DNA of 64,000 nucleotides from NCBI RefSeq assembly GCF_964340395.1, contig NC_135571.1, positions 9,479,890-9,543,889 of the forward strand, read 5' to 3'. Numbering within the stretch: the stretch's first letter is position 1; every line of letters starts with the position of its first letter. The DNA comes from Glandiceps talaboti. Its lineage: Eukaryota > Hemichordata > Enteropneusta > Spengelidae. The translations under genes and the position numbers were made by a program. Shown piece by piece: positions 1-31,570 of the stretch. The notes beneath the pieces are model-generated. The model made no database searches. It was not told where the DNA came from and worked only from the letters and a program-made list of their open reading frames with translations.

Positions 1-1279
1 TACACCATATGGTAGTCAAGTCAGTCTATTATGGTGGTATGTACATACATGTGATGTTTGGACAACATGTGGTAGTTAGGTCAGTGTGTTTATGGTGGTA
101 AATGTGATGTTCTTATACAGTGTGGTTATAAGTCAGCCTTGTCTTATGTTTGTATGCAGCAACATTGCACGCTTGAAACTGTTGCTTATGATACAAAAGT
201 CTAGAAACTATACATGTGGGCTCGTTTTCTACGATCTCTCTCTCCATGAACAAATTCTGTAAAAAATCTAACTAAATCTGCTGTGGAAAGGGTGAACAGC
301 ACTTGTCAGTAGTAATCCATCACACACTTACAGGCAGTCGTAATTGATTACTTTGTTCAGTACAAAGTCAATATCCAGTCTCAATGTAAGTCAAGTAAGA
401 ACGAGAAAACGTCATCAAGTTTATATCAACAATCCAATGGCAGTAAACTACTGCTGTTGTTGGTAAGAACAGAATGTTGTGTGCTAAAGAAAGCCATTTG
501 AATATTGTAAATTGAACATTTTCAGTAAAGACTCATATTGCTGGAAAACAAAAATAAGTAAGTGACTAAAATACCTTCTTGTACATGAAAACAATTAATG
601 TACCAGTCTGGTAATTGGTGAAAATTATTCTTTGAAAACTAGCTGAAGACTGAAAAGCACAAAATTTTCTAGTGATGAAAATATCTAGGTTTATAGTATG
701 TGAAAGAGAGAGATCGTAAAAATGACCATGTGCCTATAGTTGATAGAGTATTCACAGCTTGAAAAACCTAACAGATGTTTATGAATCAATATTTGCCGCT
801 ATTATCGGTAACTTATTGTTGATTATATTTACATAATAACACATCTCTTCAGTCATATAACCTAGAAGTTTTGAATAACTTATTTTAATTGGTCAGACAT
901 CGTGTAAACAAATTTATCAAAATGCACCTTAGAATGTACATGATGTTGAACTCACACAGGTATACATGGCAACAGTTGACATGGCAACATTGTGCATAAC
1001 TTTTCTCGTTGTACACATCTTTTTGATATAATATACACTCTTGTGTATGAACTGAATTTGGAAACAATGTGTGAATATTTACTGTTATTTCTCATTCACC
1101 TATAAATATCTTTATTTACGGCTTTCACCACTCATCTTCACACAGTGAGAACTCCATGTACTAGTATGTTGTTTTTGTTTCAGCTAATGATTCCATTTTA
1201 TAATGCATTAATTGTGATATAGATGTTTACTGTGTGTGTCCGTTTGTTTTTCGATATATGCATGAATTTCTTTTCCTAG
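1..1279. other. CELF intron, no exon recognised
   Basis: AT-rich intronic sequence. I see no RRM-coding segment here. It contains the terminal-inverted-repeat element at 206-741. Short open frames such as 885-1067 have no recognisable features. Confidence 0.6.
206..741. mobile_element. terminal-inverted-repeat element, copy 1
   Basis: The left arm (aactatacatgtggg, then acgatctctctct) is matched in reverse complement by the right arm (agagagagatcgt near 705, ending ctatagttg near 741). The left 300 bp recur in the same orientation at about 14832-15140. No transposase is visible, so it resembles a non-autonomous MITE-like element. Confidence 0.55.
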
Positions 1280-21474
<20,195 letters not shown>

Positions 21475-21510
21475 TATTGATGCTACAGCCTGCCATTTGA
21501 TTCAAGTGAC
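21475..21510 (+). other. CELF: CELF 3' UTR start ending at a possible 3' UTR intron donor
   Basis: Thirty-six nucleotides after the stop codon the sequence reads gtgacg|gtaagtctt, a strong donor. The following 4.4 kb is repeat-rich, and the next good acceptor I see is at 25949. Splicing within the 3' UTR is therefore plausible but unproven. Confidence 0.4.
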
Positions 21511-21639
21511 GGTAAGTCTTTATGTAGTAAGTTGTAAGTGTCTCCCCTAGCATGCTTATGATGTTTGTCATCGTGACACTCTTCAAACAGCATGGTATAG
21601 AGATGGCCAAACTGCAATTTATGGAAAGACTGAGTTTCT

Positions 21640-22300
21640 GCAACATCCGGGCTCGAAATTAGCAGTACTCCAGGGCACTTAGACTTCTCTGTGCTAATCA
21701 TGGACTTGAAATTAGCAAGTAGTCCAAGGCACATAGACTACTATGTACTAAACATGGACTTGAAATTAGCAAGTAGTCCAGGGCACTTAGACTACCAAAC
21801 ATTGTATCTAGACTACCAAATTAGCAGTAGTCCAGGGTACTTAGACTACCAAACATTGTATCTAGACTACCAAATTAGCAGTAGTCCAGGGCACATAGAC
21901 TACCAAACATTGTATCTAGACTACCAAATTAGCAGTAGTTCAGGACACATAGACTACCCTATTAGCAGTAGTACAGGACACATAGACTACTAAACATTGT
22001 ATCTAGACTACCCTATTAGCAGTAGTACAGGACACATAGACTACTAAATATTGTATCTAGACTACCCTATTAGCAGTAGTACAGGACACATAGACTACTA
22101 AACATTGTATCTAGACTACCCTATTAGCAGTAGTACAGGACACATAGACTACTAAACATTGTATCTAGACTACCCTATTAGCAGTAGTACAGAACACATA
22201 GACTACTAAACATTGTATCTAGACTACCAAATTAGCTGTAGTCCAGGACACATAGACTACCCTATTAGCAGTAGTACAGGACACATAGATTTCATTGTCC
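21640..22300 (+). repeat. 54-bp minisatellite downstream of CELF stop
   Basis: About 12 units containing ctattagcagtagtacagg and acatagactactaaac, with a first part made of shorter diverged units (aaattagcaagtagtccag). Period 54 is seen directly, for example between 22001 and 22055. Confidence 0.9.
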
Positions 22301-22477
22301 TAAACATTAGATTTAGATTACCCATTTTATAAGGTGGTTGGTTATCTGTTAGACTGAAGGAAATCAATTGAAAACTTGAGCTGAATCAGTTCACTTGGCG
22401 AAATCTGACTACCAAGCGTAAGGATAAACCCTGAAAATGAAAAATTGTGTGTACAAATATGGCAGAAAATGTTCTAG

Positions 22478-22505
22478 TAATAGTAGCAGTAATAGTAGTA
22501 GTAGC

Positions 22506-22542
<37 letters not shown>
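22478..22542 (+). repeat. (TAG)n microsatellite
   Basis: Roughly 20 tag/cag triplets. Confidence 0.9.
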
Positions 22543-22587
22543 AACATATTTATTTTAAAACAGGGTAGCCAGGAAACCACAACAGTT

Positions 22588-22735
22588 GGTTTCCACCTGG
22601 GTCCTGTCCTGTGTATATTTATATAACTAAAAGTCTATTTCCACCTGGGCCCTGTCCTGTGTGTATTTATGTAACTAAAAGTTTATTTCCACCTGGGCCC
22701 TGTCCTGTGTGTATTTATGTAACTAAAAGTTTGGT
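22588..22735 (+). repeat. 48-bp repeat, three copies
   Basis: ttccacctgggccctgtcct recurs at 22591, 22639 and 22687. Confidence 0.9.
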
Positions 22736-22744
22736 AGCTACATA

Positions 22745-22870
22745 GAAGTAGAACTAGAATTAGAATTAGAATCAGAATTATAATCAATCAGAATCGGAAT
22801 CAGAGTCAGAAACACTTTATTGATTCCACTATGGGAAATTAAAATGACAATTCACATCGATAAAACACAA
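22745..22870. mobile_element. possible 3' end of a non-LTR retroelement or SINE
   Basis: A simple (aattag/aatcag)n run leads into acactttattgattccacta and tgggaaatt. This resembles the tttattgatccc-ggggaaatt tail of CR1/L2-type LINEs and derived SINEs. No reverse transcriptase is visible. Family assignment is from memory of that tail and is tentative. Confidence 0.35.
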
Positions 22871-23154
22871 AACAGAATTCCAAAACAAAACTGCATAGTA
22901 CTCGTACAATGGTAAAGAAAAATCCACAACAAGATACAACAAAGAATTCTCTGTAAATGCTGTGTTGATAATTACTTTGGATGGAAGTAGAGTTTGTGAA
23001 GCAAGAAAACTGTAATCAAGTTTGAACCAACAAAGGTATAACTACCATATAGTAATAAATGTATTGTTAACCACTTGCCAGGTTATATTTAAACTATTTT
23101 AACTGTACTGTCAGCACTTTAAACGAATCACATCTTAAAGTAAGATATTGTTAA

Positions 23155-23490
23155 AATGGCACAAATTGAGTTTATAAACCTTTTACTGAAAATAGTGAAA
23201 ATACTTGCATAAAACCTCAACTAAAGTATTGTAGTATAATTTTAATGTCAATACATGCCTTCTGGTGTTGCTAGAACAGTTGATTGCATAGTTGGGATTT
23301 CGTATACATTTTTTGATGTGTATGATAAATTATGTCATCGGATCATTTATGAGTTATATCTTAATACCAGGTTTGAGTTCAGTCAATTGTGAGTGGTGCT
23401 TCAGTACATAAAATACTGCAAATACCATTCTAAATATATACAACAACAAAATCTGCCCAAAACAGCATAAACTGAGTTTGTGTCCCTTTT
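23155..23490. mobile_element. MITE family C, copy 2
   Basis: It starts atggcacaaattgagttta and ends ataaactgagtttgtgtccc. The interior contains caggtttgagttcag, the reverse complement of the 7061-7401 interior. So it is an inverted copy. Confidence 0.75.
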
Positions 23491-23519
23491 AATAACTACA
23501 CAGCTATAATTATATTTTA

Positions 23520-24320
23520 AGTATCATTAAATAACATTGCTGTACTGCAGTGATAACAACTATTGTTAAGTAAATAGCTCTGCTATGTAATGTATGTAAC
23601 TATAAACTATTTTATTGCAAACCATCACTGCTAAACTGCAGTGATAACTAGTATTTCTAATCTACTCAGCTATAAACAAAAGTAGATGTTAACCATTGAC
23701 TATGTGGTCATGTAAATGTTTGCTACCAACCATAACTAATGACTACAGTTACAGTACAACTACTTCAACAGTAAATGTAAACCATGAAATCTGTGATGAT
23801 TTGTCACCAACTACAGCTAACGACTACAGTTGTGTTACACAACTCAACTACTAAGTATATCTCTAAGTCTAACTGCTACATCGGTAAGGCCAAAGAAAAA
23901 AAATTGTGTGGTTCCGATAACGTTCAATTTCAAAATGGGGTGGGTAGGTAGGAAATTTATTTGTTTGGTCTAGTTCAGGTTGTTACAATGTACGTAGAAG
24001 TCAACAGAGATTTCTCATCAATGTGTTCACACTTTCTGTATGATATGCAGACAATAGTGTGTGCTACACAATGTATTCTGCCATGTTGTTTTGATCACAA
24101 GACTTTTTTTCAAATTACCTAAAAAAAGGTTAGGGTTGGGTAACTGGAACCAAACAATTATTTTTTTGGCATATCCAAACAAAGTTAAACTCCAAATATG
24201 TACCTGTGAGGATGCAAATGTTTGCTACCAACCATAGCTAGTGACTATAATCATTTTACACAACAATGTGATATCTAAATTCTACAGCAATAACCCCAAA
24301 AAACTATCAAACTTTAGATA
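23520..24320. repeat. degenerate repeats (accaaccatagctaatgactac) with MITE inside
   Basis: Phrases such as gctaccaaccata.cta.tgac, acaactac and aaccatcactgctaaactgc recur loosely. The family T element at 23888-24171 interrupts them. Confidence 0.45.
23888..24171. mobile_element. MITE family T, copy 1
   Basis: ggccaaagaaaaaaaattgt, then gtggttccg, at the left pairs with ctggaaccaaacaatt, then atttttttggc, at the right. A second copy is at 58384-58760 and a half copy at 56338-56430. Confidence 0.7.
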
Positions 24321-24475
24321 ATACTAATGTTTACTATCTAAATTGTAACCACCAAAAATAATACTTGAATTTCTTAACCACCAAATCGAAATAATGTTCA
24401 CCAGTAATTTGAAATGTTGAATGTTGTTATCACCAAATGTAAATCATGAGGTTTGTAAAGCATCGCGGCTTATAA

Positions 24476-24739
24476 TGCTAGTAATGGCAAACGATTATTT
24501 TAGCCACATCTCCAGTGACTGTTTGTAGATATTACATATGGTTTGCTATGTAAATTATGTTGCTTTTGTGTTCATCTCAATGAGGGAACATTTACATATT
24601 GACTTCATTTAAATATGGTGAATTTACGCTGATGTACATTATCACTCCCCATTGCGACCAATCATTTTTGACTGCATTTTTCAAACCAATCAGTTTGAGC
24701 TTATAATTTTCAAACATTAATCATTTGCCATTACTAGCA
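24476..24739. mobile_element. terminal-inverted-repeat element M
   Basis: tgctagtaatggcaaacgat at the left pairs with atcatttgccattactagca at the right, with one mismatch in 20. It is 264 bp. Confidence 0.8.
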
Positions 24740-25329
24740 ATACAAGCAGTTTGTGAGACTGTGAAGCAAAAACAGATCATGATGTAAACAGACTAAGGCT
24801 ATGACTAAAGTATTCTGAATCTTCAAATCTATTATAAGTTGAAATTTGCTAGTCGTAACTATAGGTTTCATAATATAAATTGGGATAAAGGATTTACTGA
24901 TTTACTGACTTGTTGAATATGGTGTCCTTAACAAGTGATTTTTGTATATCTACCATACCTATCGTAGCCTAAACATATCCAAAATACATTTTAAGTACGC
25001 TATTACAACTGCTCGGAATGTTCACGTCTTATTTCTGAGTTTGCGGTGAGGATGAGAAAGGTTTGATACGTACCAGAAAGAGGAATGTCACATACCATGT
25101 GTTACCTACCATGTTTTTGAAGAGTTTTCAGTGTGAGTTATGTGTTATTTGCAGCAGTGTTGTGATGTGTATGTTTGCTATATGTTGTGATTTAGATGTT
25201 GTGTGCAACAGTCACAAATCAAACTTCACCTTAAAATACTTATTTTTAACATTTTTTAATACTAATCATTGTAATTTTATTGAAGAAGTTTATTTAGTTT
25301 AATAAATTTCTTTATGATTACAATTTGAT

Positions 25330-25665
25330 TAAGGTATTAGCTAAATAGTTATTTTAAATGACTGTCCATCACTAAGTTATTATTTTACAGTTGCCCATTT
25401 GAATGACTGCCCAACACTAAATAGTTGTTTTTTCAAATTGCTGCCTGTCACTCAAGTATCATTTTGAATGGTTGCCCATCACCAAATTGTTTATTTGAAT
25501 GACTTCCATCACTGAGTTCTTATTTTACATGATTTCCATCACTAAATTATTATTTTGAAAGGTTGCCCTTCACCAAATAGTTGTTTTTAAAGCAATTGCC
25601 AATCACTAAATATTTATTTTTTTAAATGGTTGTCAATCACTAAATAATACATCAGTCATAAAGAA
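25330..25665 (+). repeat. degenerate 30-35 bp minisatellite (gccatcactaaat)
   Basis: About nine copies of a unit like ttattttgaatg followed by ttgcccatcaccaaat, within the possible 3' UTR intron of CELF. Confidence 0.7.
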
Positions 25666-25949
25666 ATAAAAAAATCTACAATTTTTTGGTCAGCAATTAA
25701 TTAATTTGATATGTACAAATAATCTACAATCGAAATGTATGATAGTCAAGAAATTATTGAATTCAATTTCTAAAATTTGTCATTTGTAATACTAATGGGA
25801 AAATTAATGAATTCCATGTTTGGAATTCTAAGTTGAATTGCTAAATGGAGTTTGGTTTGTGAACTGATTATGTTGTCTTCCAAGTGTTGTCATTTCATTT
25901 TTATTTATTCTGTGCATTGTGAAGTTTGTGTTTTGTTTTTCTTCCTAGC

Positions 25950-26470
25950 ACCGTGTCACATGACCGTTGTTTGTAAATGTATTTTTCACCATTTTATTCT
26001 TATTTTTTTTCATTGAGGTGTCTGTTTGACCTTTGACCCCAGTTTCTTCTTTTTTGTCATTTTTAGATGAGCCTGTGACCTTTGTATACCTGTTACTGTG
26101 ACGTCTGCATTTGTTTGTGACACGTTGCCATGGCATCACCATCGTGACGTCACATCATGTGTAGTGTCCGTCCTGCCTTGTTTATGCTCCATCACAATGT
26201 AACACACTGCAGTGTAAAAGTATTCATGTATACAGCGTCCGTGGTTTATCGTCTACATGTCAACTGTCCACTGTGTTTGGTGGACAGCAACATTAATGAT
26301 AAAAAAAAATGAAAAGGAAAAAAAAAAGAAAAAAAGTGGAGTTCCATTTGCATGAATGATTCTGGATAGAAATTTACAAAAAAGAGATGAAATTTATACT
26401 AGAAATAATGTTGTGTTGTTACGTTGGCTTCACATGTTGTATGTATACTGAGAGACAAAGATTATCAGCG
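25950..26470 (+). other. CELF: candidate terminal 3' UTR exon of CELF
   Basis: A good acceptor (tgttttgtttttcttcctag) ends at 25949, and U-rich, repeat-poor sequence follows. It contains a perfect CRE octamer TGACGTCA (26145-26152) and a perfect 8-bp hairpin with a UGUGUUUG loop (26264-26287). No AATAAA is visible within it. Later AATAAA motifs occur near 28232, 33787 and 37690. Attribution to CELF is inference. Confidence 0.35.
26264..26287 (+). promoter_or_regulatory. stem-loop with GU-rich loop
   Basis: CTGTCCAC and GTGGACAG form a perfect 8-bp stem around the 8-nt loop TGTGTTTG. The loop resembles the GU-rich elements bound by CELF proteins. If this lies in CELF's own 3' UTR it could serve in autoregulation, which is inference. 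Confidence 0.4.
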
Positions 26471-26479
26471 TTAGACTTT

Positions 26480-27800
26480 GTATTGTTGATGTGTGTGCAA
26501 AAAAACCACTGCTTTTCATTTGTCTGTCTCAAAGGTTTCTGCAGATGAGCATGCCTCGATTTTAAGATAAACTATTTTTTATAGGAGTTTTTCAAATCAA
26601 TTATGAAACAGTATTTTTCGTGAGAAAGGAATATTTTCTGAGGTTAGACATTAAAGAGAAACTACTATGGCCGAGTACTTGGCTGGTAAGTGGAATTGTC
26701 TTAATTGAGAAATTTGAACAGTATATTGCCTTTTTGATGTTCATGTTACTGCCTGTCTTTTGAATCGAAATAGTCACATAATTGTTTGTTGGATTTTTAC
26801 AAACTTGAAAAATTCCATGTTTATTCTCATTATTTATTCTAATTTATTCGCTCAAAATCTAACTGTTCATGCAAATGTAACTCCATCTAATTATCAGCAT
26901 TCTGTCAATTTGCCAAGAGTTAAAGTGCTGTTGATATTTCCTTGTGCAAATTATGAGTTAATGATATTGGTAAAAAAAAGACGAGTTTATCTCTGTAGTT
27001 GTCTGACTTTATAAACTTATTTTGTTGATAAAATAGTAGCGAATCATGGAATGTTGTTACAAACAAATTTGAAATCTGGACTTTAGCATTAGTTGTATTC
27101 TATTTCAAACAGCATGCGTCTGGTTAATTAAGTATTTTTGTAGGTAACCCTTAAGGAGGACAACTGCCCATATGTGAATTGTTACTTTATTCAGTAGGCA
27201 GCCCCTTAAGGAGGTCAACCACCCTTGTAGTACTCGTACAAGATGTCATATTTAGAGACACAAATATCAGAATGTTGTTGAAGTATTTACTTGTACTGTT
27301 CAGAGTTTTATAACTTCTTTAGGACTATGTCTAAAAACAAGTGGTGTTTTGTGTTTCTTAGGAATGTTTACTTCTTTTACTTCACCGCGGAGTCAGTTTC
27401 TCCCATTGAATGCCCAAGGTTAGATTAGATGTACTTTTTTTGAGGTGTTTACCAATACAAATTGACAGTTTTACTGTACTGTGTACTTACACACCGTGTT
27501 AGATTTATTCTCCTTTTTGTGTTTAACTTTTCTCCATGTGATGTTTCAAAGCACGTGTTGTTGCATTGATAAAAACTATCGTAGAATGTACGTTAAGTGT
27601 ATCAGACAACAAAATTGTACTGTCTGTAGACTAGTTAAAAAATGTCACTTTAAGATGTACTGATACATAATTCTATTTGAGAGTGTTGTCCTCTGTTGAT
27701 GTAATAGTATTGAATTACATAGATTGTTGGTTTTTTTGGTTTTGTTAAATGTTATGTGATTTCCATTCATATCAACGGGAGTATTACTTAATTGCTTATA
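26480..27800. other. non-coding, nothing recognised
   Basis: AT-rich sequence downstream of the CELF 3' UTR candidate. Two copies of cccttaaggagg.caac lie near 27148 and 27202. The small frames (26760-27014, 27481-27663) show no recognisable domain. Confidence 0.45.
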
Positions 27801-27805
27801 TGTTG

Positions 27806-28262
27806 AAAGGAAAAACCCAGAGACTTATTTCTGCCTTCAGTACACTTGTATTGATTACTGCTATAAAGCAAAGTATGATTTAAGTTGTAAAATAACACCT
27901 TGGTAACTTATTCAACTTTGAAATCTTGTGAAGAAGACCCTCTGCACTTGACATGTGTTCAACCATTGTATCGATTTTTTGCAAGGATGTTTTTGAGAAA
28001 ACCTCTAGTGATAACATCAAAGTTACCACAATCAATGTGTCTTGACAAGAACAAGAAAGGTTTTCTCATAAACCCTTGCAGGAAATGACCAAAATGGCCA
28101 AGCACATCTTAAGTACTGTAGGGTTTCTTTAAAATATTCCACATTTGAACTAAGTTACTGAGGTGTTATTTAGTCACCTTAAATCATTATTTAAGTTGAT
28201 TGCAGTATTCAATGCAAGTGTACAAAGGGCAGAAATAAAATCTGACTGGATTTTTCTTTTAA
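27806..28262. mobile_element. large foldback element N
   Basis: The whole left half is repeated inverted in the right half: gacttatttctgccttcagt / agggcagaaataaaatctg, acacttgtattgattactg / attgcagtattcaatgcaagtgt, and aataacaccttggtaactta / taagttactgaggtgttatt. It is 457 bp with arms close to 200 bp. The frame at 27900-28088 is inside it. Confidence 0.8.
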
Positions 28263-28759
28263 CAGCTTGAAAAAAAAGGCAAATGAATGGCCACAGAACC
28301 TGTAAGCATTCAGATTGCTAAATTTATTAATGAAAGTGTTTTAATCAAATCTAATAATGTATGCTATAATGCACAAATTAGCTAGAAAATTACTTGATTG
28401 TTTGTTTCATGAGTTAATGTTTTGTTCTGTTGCACATGCAGATGTAAGTTAAAATGATGCCAGTAATGCATGTTTTCAGATCAAAGTGACATCTGAAATA
28501 CAATGATATCGCTTATTATATGTGTTACATTTAAGATAGGATACATCAACTCCTATGTTATATGTTGTTATCTTGCTTGGTTTATGAGAAGTCTCAAAGA
28601 TATAGCTGATCTTCAACATAAACTAAACGAATGTCAAGGTCAAAGTGCACTGGGTAAAGGTTCATGTTCTTTGGGCATGTCATGTTGTTGCCATTTCTTG
28701 TTCGTATTTGTTGCAGTTATTAAATCTATCTTGTCTGCAGTGACCCCCATGTTTGTCTT

Positions 28760-29070
28760 GTCTTTTATGTACGTATGTATTCATGTATGTTTGTTTGTTT
28801 GTATGGACGGACGGATGTACATGTATGTATGTATGTATATATGTATGGATGGACGGATGTACATGTTTGTTTGTTTGTATGGATGGATGGATGGATGGAC
28901 GGATGTATAGGTGATTTTATGATGTGCTGGTGTGCGTCTGTATGTATTTTGTACATGTATGATATATGTACACATGTATACATGTGTGTGTGTGTATGCT
29001 TGTGTGGATGGATGCTCTGTATGTATGTATGTATGTATCTATATATGTATGTACATGTATGTACATGTGT
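28760..29070 (+). repeat. (GTAT)n/(GGAT)n simple repeats
   Basis: Imperfect tgtatgtatg, ggatggatgg and gtttgtttg runs. Long frames on both strands are by-products. Confidence 0.9.
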
Positions 29071-29630
29071 TGGTTTTCTACCTCTCGTGTTAAGCCTCTT
29101 GGCTGTCAGGGTCCTTTAAGCTCTATTTACAACACAGACGAGTACAAGTAACGTAACATATTACTCTACAAGTGTAAAAATGCAGGGAAATAGAAATATA
29201 TATTTGTAAACAGGAGACTTTTGAGTCTGAACATAGAAAGAAATATAGCTGCGTGTAAAGAGAATGAAAAACATATCAAATAACAGATTTACAAAAATAC
29301 TGCCACCAATGCATGTTTTTAAATTGATCTTGCCAAAAGACTTACAGTCAGTACTTACAACTAGTACGGTGATATTTTGTGGCCCTTTATGTATCCTTCT
29401 GTATTGTTTATGTTTCTTCTTTCCCTCAACTTCCCGTTGTCCGATGTGTCCTTGTCGTTGTTTTATCACATACATTTTATGTTGCTCACTTGGTGTGCGT
29501 CTATCCTGCCCATCATATCTTGGTACTTCTCTATCAGTCAGTCTGGAAGTCAAATGAACAGGTGCAGTATAGTATGATGAAAGCTCATCTGTGCTAATGT
29601 GACGTCTAAGTTCACGAATTTCATTTCATT

Positions 29631-29904
29631 TTGCACCAAAATTTTCAAGTAGCTCACCCAAGCTTTTGTCAGGTTTGCATCATGACTTCGTCAGTGTTTA
29701 ATGTTTTCTGAAGTCACACACGTGTGACTTCAGACAAATTGTCCCAAAGTCTCGGAATTTGGTAACGTCCCCCCCCCCCCCCATCACAGTTCATAGATGG
29801 TTGTAAAGTCTGATTATGAATTGCTTCCGTAATCCCTCGTGATTTCAGAAGCAAGGTGGATACCTGTCAAAAGCTTAATGAAATACTTGAAAAATTTGGT
29901 GCAA
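29631..29904. mobile_element. terminal-inverted-repeat element O
   Basis: ttgcaccaaaattttcaagt pairs with cttgaaaaatttggtgcaa, and the arms continue through aagcttttgtcagg / cctgtcaaaagctt. A C14 run lies in the middle. Confidence 0.8.
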
Positions 29905-30448
29905 TACGGCCCTAGCAATGTTATTTTCCATCCGAGTTAAATTTGCTGATAACATAATTAAACGATCCCATTACACATTAAGGTTTACAATCTTATGAAT
30001 ATAAATGCAATATATTTGATAATCCCACCAAAACTCATTTTACAAGTGATGATTTAATCGTAATGAATACAGGTGACATATTTAGTGCCCTTTCAAATAA
30101 TATTTATCTATGAATAACTGATGGCTAACAAATTCATCCTGGGCTCTCTCCATAATTCAAGTCAACAATGAATAAAATCGAAGACCAAAGCTCTATTGTT
30201 AGTATGCGACCAATAACTACAGTAAGATTCTACACTCCTTAGTACCCAGGTGGTAGTTATGTTGCTGTAATTAGTAAAATTTTCATCACAAAATGCTGTG
30301 AATGTACACTACTCAAATTGTCTTAAAATTAATTAATGGTCACAACCAAGTATTCAAAGGATTATATTGAGCTCGGAATAAAATTTCGGTGACAAAAAGC
30401 AACAGAGCTATAGGGAAAATTATTCCTGGACAAGAGAGTGAGCCTGTC

Positions 30449-30702
30449 TAATAGAGAACTTGTAATCCAGACTGAGCATGCTCAGATGCAAAGGACTATG
30501 GGATTATCTGTGGTTATCGTAATACCTAATCTGGAGCTACTGATAAAATTAATCTCCCACAATTGTCAGGGTAACTATGAATTGATTATCTGTGGTTACA
30601 AACAATGTATCAACATTGTTTACAATACTGATTGATTAGTATTTATTATCACATTTCCCATGATGCAACATTCAACATGGCGGGTTTGCAAGTTCCCTAT
30701 TG
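30449..30702. mobile_element. MITE family D, copy 1
   Basis: It starts taatagagaacttgtaa and ends ttgcaagttccctattg. It is 254 bp. It is an inverted copy of 57214-57466, and both carry an open frame of about 65 codons in the same phase (see findings). A right-end fragment lies near 33905-34031. Confidence 0.85.
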
Positions 30703-30908
30703 ATATGGCTCCACTGATAGGACAGCACTAAAGTGAGAATCCTTGGACTGAAGCATGGGCCTTTATCTGGTATGGGGTATAGCAGTCAGATTTATACTAT
30801 CTTCCTCACAATTGTCAATAGTGTACAATACAATGTGTATGTATCATTAGCAAACTATTGAATCTTGTTCCAAAAGTACGGAAAGTGGCAGCACATCAGT
30901 AAGGGGCC

Positions 30909-31570
30909 AGATCAATAGTTCAATGTAGGATAAAAAAAAAAAACTACTTACTTTGGGGGTCATGGGGTCAGGGGGTTTGAGTCATTTTTGTTCTCGTCCT
31001 ACAAAATTATGCGGATGTGTTTTGTACCCCCTAAATACATATATTTCTAAAAAAATATCAAATTGAAAAATGGAAGAATTTTCACTATAATAGTAAATGC
31101 ATGGTACTAAAATACAGTAAATTGTCAAGAAAAGAACTATTTTTTCCTCACTACATATTGGCTTTGTATTCATAGTACTACATACTAATACAGACTGGCT
31201 TTGTATTCATAGCACTACATACTGACTTTGTATTCATAGTACTACATACGACTACATACTGGCATTGTATTCATAGCACTACATACTACTACATACTGAC
31301 TATATATTCATAAAACTACTTACGACGACTACATACTGGCTTTATATTCATAGCTCTATGCACTACTACATACTGGCTTTATATCCATAGCACTACATAC
31401 TGACTTTGTATTCATAGCACTACATACTAGTACATACTGATTTGAAATTGATCGTGCTGTCTGAAACACTTTCAATTTTGGCCAATTTAGTTAGAAGGGG
31501 TGGGGTGGGGGTCTTATATGATGCCTAACTAAAAGAATTTAGTTTTTATCCTACATTGAACTATTGATCT
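30909..31570. mobile_element. terminal-inverted-repeat element P with internal minisatellite
   Basis: AGATCAATAGTTCAATGTAG at the left is exactly the reverse complement of the right end, and the match continues into gataaaaa. It is 662 bp. The interior (31150-31440) is expanded by about nine copies of tactacatactggctttgta. A related fragment is at 44620-44880 in opposite orientation. Confidence 0.85.

Noticed and set aside
27481-27663. Cys-containing 60-codon frame
   Set aside because: It lacks a recognised motif spacing, a neighbour exon or repeat support. Likely chance in AT-rich DNA.
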